DNA of 64,000 nucleotides from Nocardia puris (GTDB lineage: Bacteria; Actinomycetota; Actinomycetes; Mycobacteriales; Mycobacteriaceae): NCBI RefSeq assembly GCF_003315035.1, contig NZ_QNRE01000001.1, forward strand, positions 283,224-347,223, in the 5' to 3' direction. Under the pieces are notes generated by a model. It ran no database searches. It was not told the origin of the DNA and was given only the letters and a program-made list of their open reading frames with translations. Position 1 is the first letter of the stretch. Every line of letters begins with the position of its first letter. Shown piece after piece: positions 52,480-60,098 of the stretch. The translations under genes and the position numbers were made by a program.

Positions 52480-54020
52480 CCGGGCCGACCATCGTCCTCT
52501 CGCCCGCGCCGACGGCGAACGGCGACCTGCACCTCGGCCACATCGCCGGCCCGTTCCTGGCCGCCGACGTCTACACCCGCTACGCGCGCGCCGCCGGCCG
52601 CGAGGTGCTGTTCGGCACCGGCGTCCAGGACACCTCCACCTACGTCACCACCACCGCCCACCGACTCGGGTTGTCCCCGCAAGCGCTGGTGGAACGCTCC
52701 GCGAAGGAGGTGGAGTCCACGCTCACCGCGCTCGGCATCACCGTCGACGCGTTCACCGGGTGGGAGCGCCGCTTCACCTCCTACGTCGCCAGGATCGTCA
52801 CCGACCTGCGGGACAAGGGCGCACTCCGCTTGCGGCCCATGCCCTTTCCCTACGCTCCCGGCACCGGCGAGTATCTGGTGGACGGGCACGTGGCCGGCAC
52901 CTGCCCGGTCTGCCTGGCCGACACCGGCGGCGGTCTGTGCGAGAGCTGCGGTCACGCGGTGACGGCGGGGGAACTGCTGGACCCGCGCTCGACACGAAAC
53001 CCCGAGGAGCGCTTGGAGATCCGCGAAGTCGAAGTGCTCGTGCTCCCGCTGGAGGAGTACCGGGAGCGGCTGCGCGCCCACTTCGCCGACGCCGCCGGAC
53101 TGCTTCGCCCCCACGCCGCGCAGGTGGTCGCCGAACTGCTGTCCCGCCCACTGCTGGATTTTCCCGTCACCTACCCGATCTCGTGGGGCATCCCCGCGCC
53201 GGGCCTGCCCGGCCAGGTGGTGAACCCCAACGCCGAACCGGTGGCGTGGACGACGTATTGCGCCCTGCTCGCGGCCGAGAACCGCGGCCTGGAACCGGAT
53301 TCCGAGGACTCGCTGTGGCGGCCGGAGGCCGGCGCCACCGTCGTCTACTTCCTCGGTATCGACAATATCCACCCGTTCGGCATCTCGGGGCTGGCGATGC
53401 TGCTCGCGCTCGGCGACTACGCGCTGCCGAAACTGTTCCTCACCAACGAGTTCTACGAACTGCGGCACGAGAAGTTCTCCACCAGCCGCGGGCACCTGGT
53501 GTGGGGGCGCGATCTGGCCGCCCGGGTGCCGCGCGACCTGATCCGCTTCCACCTGGCCGCCAACAGCCCCGAGTTCCAGCGCACCAGCTTCAGCCACGAC
53601 GAACTGGTGGCACTGACCAGGACCCGCCTGGTCGAGCCGTGGAACCGAGTGGCCGCCAAGGCCGACGCGTGGGTATGGCGCGGCGAACTGCCCGTCTCCC
53701 CGCGCGGGCGCGACGACGCGCGGCGGATGGTCGCGCGGTTCCGCGCCGCCTACGAACTGCCGGGATTCAGCCTGAACCGGGCCGCCGAGACCCTCACCCA
53801 GCAGGTGGCGCGGCTGGATCGCACCCCGGCGACCGACGGCGGCGACTACTGCCACCAGGTCGACGTGCTGGTGCGCTGCGCCGCGCCGATCCTGGTGGAC
53901 CTGGCCGCGGCCGCGCTGGCCGGTTCGGACATGCTGCCGGGCAGCGCGCTCGACGACGTGGTCGCGCGCCGCGCGATCGAACCCGTCCGCATGCCCCGCC
54001 TGCCGCAGGTGAGGGCCTGA
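52476..54020 (+). CDS. Methionyl-tRNA synthetase-like amino-acid activating enzyme
   Basis: A 514-residue class I aminoacyl-tRNA synthetase-like protein from GTG 52476. It has HLGH (residues 19-22) for the HIGH signature, a zinc knuckle with Cys143, Cys146, Cys155 and Cys158, and KFSTS (333-337) in place of KMSKS. The C-terminal anticodon-like helical part is present, but the protein is too diverged to be the housekeeping MetRS. In known hydrazine pathways (s56-p1, triacsin) this domain adenylates an amino acid, such as glycine, and joins it to N-hydroxylysine. The neighbours fit that role exactly. The amino acid used here is unknown. Confidence 0.85.
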   Translation: MTGPTIVLSPAPTANGDLHLGHIAGPFLAADVYTRYARAAGREVLFGTGVQDTSTYVTTTAHRLGLSPQALVERSAKEVESTLTALGITVDAFTGWERRFTSYVARIVTDLRDKGALRLRPMPFPYAPGTGEYLVDGHVAGTCPVCLADTGGGLCESCGHAVTAGELLDPRSTRNPEERLEIREVEVLVLPLEEYRERLRAHFADAAGLLRPHAAQVVAELLSRPLLDFPVTYPISWGIPAPGLPGQVVNPNAEPVAWTTYCALLAAENRGLEPDSEDSLWRPEAGATVVYFLGIDNIHPFGISGLAMLLALGDYALPKLFLTNEFYELRHEKFSTSRGHLVWGRDLAARVPRDLIRFHLAANSPEFQRTSFSHDELVALTRTRLVEPWNRVAAKADAWVWRGELPVSPRGRDDARRMVARFRAAYELPGFSLNRAAETLTQQVARLDRTPATDGGDYCHQVDVLVRCAAPILVDLAAAALAGSDMLPGSALDDVVARRAIEPVRMPRLPQVRA

Positions 54021-54021
54021 G

Positions 54022-55053
54022 ATGACCGCCGTCGTGATCGCGGGCGCCGGGGTGACCGGCCTGATCACGGCCGTGCGGTGCGCGCGGGCCGGGCACCGGG
54101 TCACGGTGGTGGACCGCGGACCCATCCCCAACCCGGCGTCGGGCTCGTTCGACCACCACCGCGCCGTGCGCGCGCTGGCGCCCGGCGATCCCGGGGCCAC
54201 CCGCACGGCCGCCGCCCTGCACCGCCGTTGGCTGCGGCTGCAAGCGCTGCTCGGCGGGCAGTTCTACCGCCGGATCGGGGTGGTCACCGGCTACCCCGCC
54301 GACGCGGTCGAAGCCGCCACCGACGCCGCCGCCCAGGCCGGGCTCACCGTCCGGGTGCTCGCACCACAGGCGTTGCCGCACATCATCTTTCCACACGGGC
54401 ACCACGCGTTGCTGGAGCTCGACGCCGGTGTGCTGCTCGCCGAACGCGTGCTGCACGCCGCAGCGGCCTGGTTGCGCGCGCAGCCCGCCGTCACGCTGCT
54501 GCCGTGGCGGCGGGTGGTCGAGGTCGACGCCGGTGCCGCGCGACTGCGGCTCGACGACGGCAGCCGCCTCACCGGCGATCTCGTGTTGCTCGCCACCGGC
54601 GCGTGGACGTCCGAACTGGTCGACAGCCCGGCCGTGCTGCACCGCCAGACCACCGTCTACCTGCGCCCGCCCGCGGCGCTGGCCGGCTGGTGGCACACCG
54701 CGCCCAGCGCCGGGCGCGTCGGCGCCGACGGGACGGGCTGGTTGATGCCGCCGGGCGCGGGCACGCTGCTCAAGCTCAGCTCGTCGGGGTTGTGCCGCAC
54801 CGTCACCTCGCTCACCGAACCCGGTGAAACCCCCGACACCGCAAGGGCATACGTGGCACAGATCCTCACCGACGCCCACCGCTACCGGATCGCCGCCATC
54901 AAACACTGCCACTACACCGTCGGCGCCACCGCGCTCACACAACCGGGCCCCGCGGTGTGGGCCCGCGCCGCCACCGGCGGCGACGGTTTCCGCACCGCGC
55001 CACTGGTCGCCGACCACCTAGTCGAACTCGCGGCCGGTCGTCCGGCCGCCTGA
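54022..55053 (+). CDS. FAD-dependent amine/glycine oxidase-like enzyme
   Basis: A 343-residue DAO-fold flavoprotein, starting 1 nt after the MetRS-like stop. The dinucleotide-binding GAGVTGLITAVRCA is at about 7-20, followed by an acidic Asp at the end of beta-2 (VVDRG), and VLLATGAWTSEL lies near residue 190. In the related pathways such an oxidase cleaves the lysine-derived hydrazine intermediate to hydrazinoacetic acid and an aldehyde. The C-terminal half is less conserved (HYTVGATALTQPG). That reaction here is inference from operon position. Confidence 0.8.
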   Translation: MTAVVIAGAGVTGLITAVRCARAGHRVTVVDRGPIPNPASGSFDHHRAVRALAPGDPGATRTAAALHRRWLRLQALLGGQFYRRIGVVTGYPADAVEAATDAAAQAGLTVRVLAPQALPHIIFPHGHHALLELDAGVLLAERVLHAAAAWLRAQPAVTLLPWRRVVEVDAGAARLRLDDGSRLTGDLVLLATGAWTSELVDSPAVLHRQTTVYLRPPAALAGWWHTAPSAGRVGADGTGWLMPPGAGTLLKLSSSGLCRTVTSLTEPGETPDTARAYVAQILTDAHRYRIAAIKHCHYTVGATALTQPGPAVWARAATGGDGFRTAPLVADHLVELAAGRPAA

Positions 55054-55070
55054 CGCGCGAAGGAATTCCC

Positions 55071-56366
55071 ATGACCTCCAACGACATCCTGCTCGTCATC
55101 GGCAGCGGGCTGCGGCTCTACCGCGAGTACCTGGTGCGCTCGGTCACCGCCCGCGCCCGCGCCGCCGGCCTGGACCTGGTGCTGCTCAACAACCTCGAAC
55201 CCACCTGGCAGGACGCGTATTTCGACGAGATCGTCGTGGCGAACGTCTTCGATCACGACATCCTCGCCGCGCGGGCACGCGAGATCGCCGCCCGCAGGCG
55301 CGTGGCCGGTGTGCTGTGCTGGGACGAACCGCTCGTGCAGCCCGCCGCCGACCTGGCCGAGGAATTCGGCGTGCCCGGCCTCTCCGCGACCGGTGTGCGC
55401 GGCTGCCGCGACAAGAACCGCACCCGCGCCGTGCTCACCGACGCCGGTCTGGTGCAGCCGCTCTTCGAACTCACCACCACGCCGGAGCAGGCCGGGGCCG
55501 CCGCCGAGCGCATCGGCTACCCGGTCGTGGTGAAACCCCAGGCGCTCGGGGCGAGCATGGGCGTGGTGCTGGCCCGTGACCACGCCGAACTCGATACCGC
55601 GTTCACCACCGCCACCGGCGCGAGCACCATCGGCGACGCCCCGTTCCGCGGCACCGCGATCGTTGAGGAATACGCCGTCGGCCCGGAGATCAGCGTGGAC
55701 GCCGCCGTGTACAAGGGCGAGTACCTGCCGATGTTCCTGGCGCGCAAGCGAACCGGGCTCGAACCGTACTTCGAGGAGCTGGGCCACCTCGTGGACGGGG
55801 CCGACCCGTTGCTCGCGGACGAGACCCTGCTGACCACCCTCGCCGCCGCGCACCGCGCCCTCGGCGTCGAGAACGGCATCACCCACACCGAAGTGCGGCT
55901 CACCGCGCGCGGACCGCTCATCATCGAGGTCAACGGCAGGCTGGGCGGCGACCTCATCCCGTTCCTGGGCAAGATCGCCACCGGCATCGACCCCGGCGAG
56001 GTGCTGGTGGACGTCGCCACCGGTCACCGGCCCGCCACCACACCCACCCGGCGCGCCGCCGCGGGCATCCGGTTCGGCTACCCGGAACACGACCTCACCG
56101 TGCGGTCGGTCACCGTGCCCGAGCACGCGCCGGGACTCGTCACGGCGGCCGCGATGGTGGAGCCGGGCGCCGAATTACGTTTGCCCCCTGGCGGTTACAT
56201 CGCGCGGCACTCGTTCGTGGTGTGCGAGGCCGCCGATGCGCCGCGCTGCGCCGACCTGCTCCGGTCCGCCGCCGACGCCGTCGAGGTGACCGGCGACCCG
56301 CTGGAACCGCTCGCCGCGGGCACGACCTTCACCCTGCCCGCCGGACTGCTGGACGCCGACAAATGA
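55071..56366 (+). CDS. ATP-grasp ligase
   Basis: A 431-residue carboxylate-amine ligase with AAGGAA at a good distance before ATG 55071. A pre-ATP-grasp Rossmann-like domain covers residues 1-110. The ATP-grasp core has YPVVVKPQALGASMGV (about 148-163) and the metal-binding IIEVNGRLGGDLIP near 286-299. The C-terminal part (RFGYPEHDLTVRSV, LPPGGYIARHSFVV) resembles BL00235/CarB-like ligases in natural-product clusters. It would join the hydrazine-derived acid to an amino acid or amine by an acyl-phosphate. Its stop overlaps the next ATG (ATGA). Confidence 0.85.
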   Translation: MTSNDILLVIGSGLRLYREYLVRSVTARARAAGLDLVLLNNLEPTWQDAYFDEIVVANVFDHDILAARAREIAARRRVAGVLCWDEPLVQPAADLAEEFGVPGLSATGVRGCRDKNRTRAVLTDAGLVQPLFELTTTPEQAGAAAERIGYPVVVKPQALGASMGVVLARDHAELDTAFTTATGASTIGDAPFRGTAIVEEYAVGPEISVDAAVYKGEYLPMFLARKRTGLEPYFEELGHLVDGADPLLADETLLTTLAAAHRALGVENGITHTEVRLTARGPLIIEVNGRLGGDLIPFLGKIATGIDPGEVLVDVATGHRPATTPTRRAAAGIRFGYPEHDLTVRSVTVPEHAPGLVTAAAMVEPGAELRLPPGGYIARHSFVVCEAADAPRCADLLRSAADAVEVTGDPLEPLAAGTTFTLPAGLLDADK

Positions 56367-56686
56367 TCAACTACGACGGGCGGCGCTTCCGCAACCCCGA
56401 CAGCGACGACGGCGTCGTCGCCCGCTACCACCAGCGCGGCGACCTGGTGTGGGCCTCGTTCGCCGGCGGCAAGGTACGCCGCGGCGCGCTCAACGGCCTC
56501 TGCGACGAGGACGGCGTGCTGCACCTGGCCTACACGATGGTGCTGCACGGCGGCGACATCATCTCGGGCTTCACGCGGTCCGAACCCGAACGAACCCCTG
56601 ACGGACTGATCCGGCTGCGCGAGGAGTGGGAACGGTACGGCGCGGGCGGTAGCAGCGGGGTCTCGTATCTGGAGGAGATCCGGTGA
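56363..56686 (+). CDS. Small beta-rich protein of the biosynthetic operon
   Basis: A 107-residue protein. Its ATG overlaps the ATP-grasp stop. The sequence (MINYDGRRFRNPDSDDG, GDLVWASFAGGKVRRGAL, DGVLHLAYTMVLHGG, GSSGVSYLEEI) belongs to a conserved family of short beta-strand repeats that is often mislabelled N-acetylglutamate synthase in databases. It lacks an acetyltransferase fold. No catalytic residue can be assigned. It may bind a ligand or the ATP-grasp enzyme. Confidence 0.7.
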   Translation: MINYDGRRFRNPDSDDGVVARYHQRGDLVWASFAGGKVRRGALNGLCDEDGVLHLAYTMVLHGGDIISGFTRSEPERTPDGLIRLREEWERYGAGGSSGVSYLEEIR

Positions 56687-56886
56687 ACCGGTTGCTGCGT
56701 GAATTCGGGGCGTGGGAGTGGAATGCGCCCACCGAGCGCCGCCGGCTGGGCACGGAAGACGCTGCGGCGCATGATGCCTCACGGATGTCGGCGGCCGATC
56801 GGCGTTGGGCCACGATCGGCCGTGGCACAACGGAATTGAGGGCGTTCGACGGCGTGCGGCGCACCTGTCCCGGGGAGGATCGGTGA
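56683..56886 (+). CDS. Possible small protein between overlapping stop and start codons
   Basis: A 67-residue frame whose GTG overlaps the previous stop (GTGA) and whose stop overlaps the next GTG (GTGA). It is basic (MNRLLREFGAWEWNAPTERR...) and without recognised similarity. Third-position GC is lower than in the neighbours, so it may be only a translated linker that couples the genes on either side rather than a functional protein. Confidence 0.35.
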   Translation: MNRLLREFGAWEWNAPTERRRLGTEDAAAHDASRMSAADRRWATIGRGTTELRAFDGVRRTCPGEDR

Positions 56887-58265
56887 ACACACGCTTCGAG
56901 ACCCTGGCCGCCCTCGACGCCGGAATCGTGCGCTATCCCCGCGATTTCGGTTTCGCTGCGGCCGGGACGCCGTTCAACAAGCGGTACGCCGACATCACCC
57001 CGGCCGCCGTGCTCTCGGTGCGCGACACCACCGACGTGGCGCGCGCGATCACGTGGGCGCGGGAGGAGGGCGTGCCGCTTGTCGCGCGCGGCGGCGGGCA
57101 CAGCTACGCGGGCCATTCCGTCGGCCCGGGGTTGGTGCTGGATCTGCGCGGACTCTCCGACATTCGGGTCGACGCCGAACGCGGGCTGATCACCGTCGGC
57201 GGCGGCACACCCAACGGACTCGTCTATGAGGCGCTGGAGCGGCACGAACTCGCTGTGCCGCTGGGCAATTCGGATCAGGTCGGCATCGGCGGGCTCACCC
57301 TCGGCGGCGGTGTCGCGGCGGTCTCGCGGGCGTTCGGCCTCACCGCCGACGCGCTCGTGTCCACCGAGATCGTGCTCGCCGACGGCAGTACCCGCGTGTG
57401 TTCGGCCACCGAGAACGCCGACCTGTTCTGGGCGTGCCGGGGTGGGGGTGGCGGGAACCTGGGCGTCAACACATCGTTCACGTTCCAGGCGCGCGACACC
57501 GTGCCCAGCTCCACCTGCCTGCTGCTGTGGGAGTGGCCCCACGCCAGGCACGCGCTCACCGTGATGCAGGAGATCATGGCGGGCGCGCCCGACGAATTCG
57601 CCGCGCGCATCGGCGCGAGCCGGGCCGGTGACGCGCCGGGCGCCGTCTCGGTGATCGGCCAATATCTCGGCCCCGCCGGCGAACTGCGCGAAATCCTCGC
57701 ACCGGCGTTCGCCGCGGCCACCCCGTTCCGGGCCGACATCGAGGACCGGACCTATTGGGAGGCAAAGGACTACCTGCACCACGAGACCTCCGGCGACCCG
57801 TTCGCGGTGCGCACCCGTTGCACGCCGAAGCCCCTCGCCGAATCCGGCGTCGACGCGGTGATCGACGCGATCGACCGCTGGCCCGGCAGCGGCAACCCCG
57901 ACGGCGCGGGCGTCGCCCTGTTCACCTGGGGCGGGGCGATCAACCGGATTCCCGTGGGCGACAGCGCCTTCCCACACCGCGACACGCTGTTCCTGGTGTC
58001 CATGGACACCTCGTGGAGCACGACCGATACCGCGCGCACCATGTGGTGCAACCTCGAATGGCTCGACACCCTCTACGAGGAGATGGGCGACTACGCCACC
58101 GGCGCCGCCTACGTGAACTTCACCGACCCCGCGCTCACCGACCTCTCGGCCTACTACGGGCCCAATCACGACCGCCTGGCGCGGATCAAGCACCGGTACG
58201 ACCCGGACGGCTTCTTCCGCTTCCCGCAGGCCATCACCCCTCTCAGCAAGGAGAACGTCCGATGA
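56883..58265 (+). CDS. BBE-type FAD-linked oxidase
   Basis: A 460-residue oxidase of the PCMH/berberine-bridge family from GTG 56883. The histidyl-FAD motif ARGGGHSYAGHSVG is near residue 67. The position that holds the 6-S-cysteinyl link in bicovalent enzymes reads GNSDQVGIGG, so Ser replaces Cys and the flavin is probably attached through His only. The BBE C-terminal segment YYGPNHDRLARIKHRYDP is intact. It would dehydrogenate a substrate with O2, for example a hydrazine to a hydrazone or a similar step. It overlaps both neighbours by 4 nt. Confidence 0.85.
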   Translation: MNTRFETLAALDAGIVRYPRDFGFAAAGTPFNKRYADITPAAVLSVRDTTDVARAITWAREEGVPLVARGGGHSYAGHSVGPGLVLDLRGLSDIRVDAERGLITVGGGTPNGLVYEALERHELAVPLGNSDQVGIGGLTLGGGVAAVSRAFGLTADALVSTEIVLADGSTRVCSATENADLFWACRGGGGGNLGVNTSFTFQARDTVPSSTCLLLWEWPHARHALTVMQEIMAGAPDEFAARIGASRAGDAPGAVSVIGQYLGPAGELREILAPAFAAATPFRADIEDRTYWEAKDYLHHETSGDPFAVRTRCTPKPLAESGVDAVIDAIDRWPGSGNPDGAGVALFTWGGAINRIPVGDSAFPHRDTLFLVSMDTSWSTTDTARTMWCNLEWLDTLYEEMGDYATGAAYVNFTDPALTDLSAYYGPNHDRLARIKHRYDPDGFFRFPQAITPLSKENVR

Positions 58266-59425
58266 CCGTCGTCGCCGAGCCCCACACCGATTCCGGTGAG
58301 ATCCTCGCCCGCGCACAGGAACTCGCACCGCTGCTGCGCGAGCGCGCCGAGGAGATCGAGCGCGCCCGCAGGCTGCCCGCCGATATCGTGGACCTGCTGC
58401 GCGACGCGGGCGTCTTCCGCATGGGATTCGCCCGCGAGTGGGGCGGGCCGGAACTGACCTCCGTCGAGCAGACCGAGGTGGTGGAGGCGCTCTCCTACGG
58501 TGACGCCTCTGTCGGCTGGTGCGCCATGATCGGCTCCGACACCGGCCTCTACGCGCGATTCCTCGAGGAGAGCGTCGCCAAGGAGATGTTCGGCAGTCTC
58601 GACATGGTCACGGCCGGGCTGCTGTTCCCGACCGGCCGGGCCGAGCGCACCGCGGGCGGGTTCCGGCTCAGCGGGCGGTGGCAGTTCGGCAGCGGGATCA
58701 CCCACGCCGACTGGGTCGTGTCGGGCGCGTTCCTGTACCGCGACGGCGATGCCGAGCGCGACGCCACCGGCGCACCCGATTCGCGGCTGTTCATGGTGCC
58801 CCGCGCGCAGGTCGAGATCATCGACACCTGGCACACCACCGGGCTCGCGGGCAGCGGCAGTTGCGACTACCGCATCGCCGACGTGTTCGTCCCCGAGGAG
58901 CACACACTCGAATTCTCCAGCGTCCGACACGGTTTCGGTGCGCTCGGCCAGCCCGAGGTGCACATGCGCACCATGCCGGGCGTCCCACTGGGCGTGATGC
59001 GGGCCGCGCTGGACTTCGCCCGCGCCGAATCCGCCGCCAAATCCGACGATTACCGCACGCAGGTGACGATCGGAGAATGCGAGGCGGACTTCCACGCCGC
59101 CCGCGCCGGCGTGTACACCGCGATGCACCGTCAGTGGGAAATCCTCAGCGCCGGAGGCACTCTCGACGACCTCTCCCCCGACGAACGCGCCGCTCTGCCC
59201 CTCTCGCGCCTGCACGCCTTCCGCACGGCCCGCCGCGTCGTCTCCCGCCTCTACGACCTGCGCCAGACCGCCGCCATCTATCGCCCCTCCCCGCTGGACC
59301 GCTGGTTGCGCGACACCACCACCATGTGCCAGCACATCGTCGCCCAGGACCGCATCCTCCAGTCCGCCGGCGCGTATCTGCTCGGCGGCACGCCGTCGTT
59401 CAAGCTGAGCTTGGGGCTGGTCTGA
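58262..59425 (+). CDS. Acyl-CoA dehydrogenase-type flavoprotein (oxidase/N-hydroxylase group)
   Basis: A 387-residue ACAD-fold protein with an ATG overlapping the previous stop. It shows the N-terminal helical domain (LPADIVDLLRDAGVFRMGF), the middle beta domain (FRLSGRWQFGSGITHADWV) and the C-terminal helix bundle. The pattern is that of group D flavin monooxygenases and oxidases (HsaA/DszC-like) that work on heteroatoms or phenols, more than that of true acyl-CoA dehydrogenases; no catalytic Glu in the usual place can be named with confidence. It is the last gene of the biosynthetic operon and could oxidise the N-N unit. Confidence 0.8.
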   Translation: MTVVAEPHTDSGEILARAQELAPLLRERAEEIERARRLPADIVDLLRDAGVFRMGFAREWGGPELTSVEQTEVVEALSYGDASVGWCAMIGSDTGLYARFLEESVAKEMFGSLDMVTAGLLFPTGRAERTAGGFRLSGRWQFGSGITHADWVVSGAFLYRDGDAERDATGAPDSRLFMVPRAQVEIIDTWHTTGLAGSGSCDYRIADVFVPEEHTLEFSSVRHGFGALGQPEVHMRTMPGVPLGVMRAALDFARAESAAKSDDYRTQVTIGECEADFHAARAGVYTAMHRQWEILSAGGTLDDLSPDERAALPLSRLHAFRTARRVVSRLYDLRQTAAIYRPSPLDRWLRDTTTMCQHIVAQDRILQSAGAYLLGGTPSFKLSLGLV

Positions 59426-59465
59426 TCCGCTGCCGGGTCCGTACCGTCCGCCTAGACTGCGCGGT

Positions 59466-59822
59466 ATGGACCCGCTGGCGCGGACTCGGAAGATCTGCCT
59501 GGCGCTCCCGGAGGCGAGTGAACGACTGAGCCACGGGACGCCGACATTTTTCGTGCGCGCGAAGACTGTCTTCACGATGTACACCGAGGACGCGTACGAC
59601 GAACCTGGGCCGGCGCTATGGGTGCCCGCCCCGGACGGGGTGCAGGGCGAGTTGATCGACGCAGAACCTGACCGCTTCTTCCGACCGCCCTACGTGGGGC
59701 ATCGCGGGTGGATCGGGGTGCGGCTCGATGTGGAGCCGGATTGGGGGGAGATCGGGGAGATCATCCGGGACGGGTACCGGAAAGTGGCGCCGAAGAGGCT
59801 GAGTGCGTTACTCACAGACTGA
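59466..59822 (+). CDS. MmcQ/YjbR family protein
   Basis: A 118-residue single-domain protein with the MmcQ/YjbR fold (CyaY-like double-wing): LARTRKICLALPEASERLSHG at the N-terminus and PPYVGHRGWIGVRLD, then an EIIRDGYRKVAPKRL helix at the end. Members are small, widespread, and sometimes described as DNA-binding; the function is not settled. It stands alone, 40 bp after the biosynthetic operon. Confidence 0.82.
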   Translation: MDPLARTRKICLALPEASERLSHGTPTFFVRAKTVFTMYTEDAYDEPGPALWVPAPDGVQGELIDAEPDRFFRPPYVGHRGWIGVRLDVEPDWGEIGEIIRDGYRKVAPKRLSALLTD

Positions 59823-59911
59823 GTTGAACAGTCCGGTTCGCGGACATCGGGACTGCCGGAAACCGTAGCCATTGGCTGGGGAATCGGTCGGCGTGCAGAA
59901 CCGCCGATCGA

Positions 59912-60060
59912 CTCATCTCCGCACGCGCGGGGAGTGCAGCCGCGGTCCGATACCTGGGCGTGTTCGGGGGCTCCTCCCCACATGCGCGGGGAGCATACGG
60001 TTGCACGACTGGCTGGCGGCGGAGCGCCGGGGCTCATCCCCGCGTGCGCGGGAAGCATAC
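59912..60060. CRISPR. Three degenerate type I-E-like CRISPR repeats with two spacers
   Basis: Three 28-nt units start at 59912, 59971 and 60033 (periods 59 and 62 nt). Each has a CTC-ATCCCCGC-type start and a GCGCGGGGAGCATAC-type end, forming the GC-rich hairpin of actinobacterial type I-E repeats; the minus-strand consensus begins GTATGCTCCCCGCGCA. The first unit is the most diverged. The spacers (about 31 and 34 nt, 59940-59970 and 59999-60032) are unrelated to each other. No cas gene is in the window, so this is a remnant or an orphan mini-array. No further repeat is found on either side. Confidence 0.72.
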
Positions 60061-60098
60061 TTCTTGACCTGGGCGTTCCCGATCATAATGCCCGATTC

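Noticed and set aside
59823..60098. Short proteins encoded across the CRISPR-like repeats
   Set aside because: The frames are made of translated repeat units and are a known artefact of type I-E repeats.
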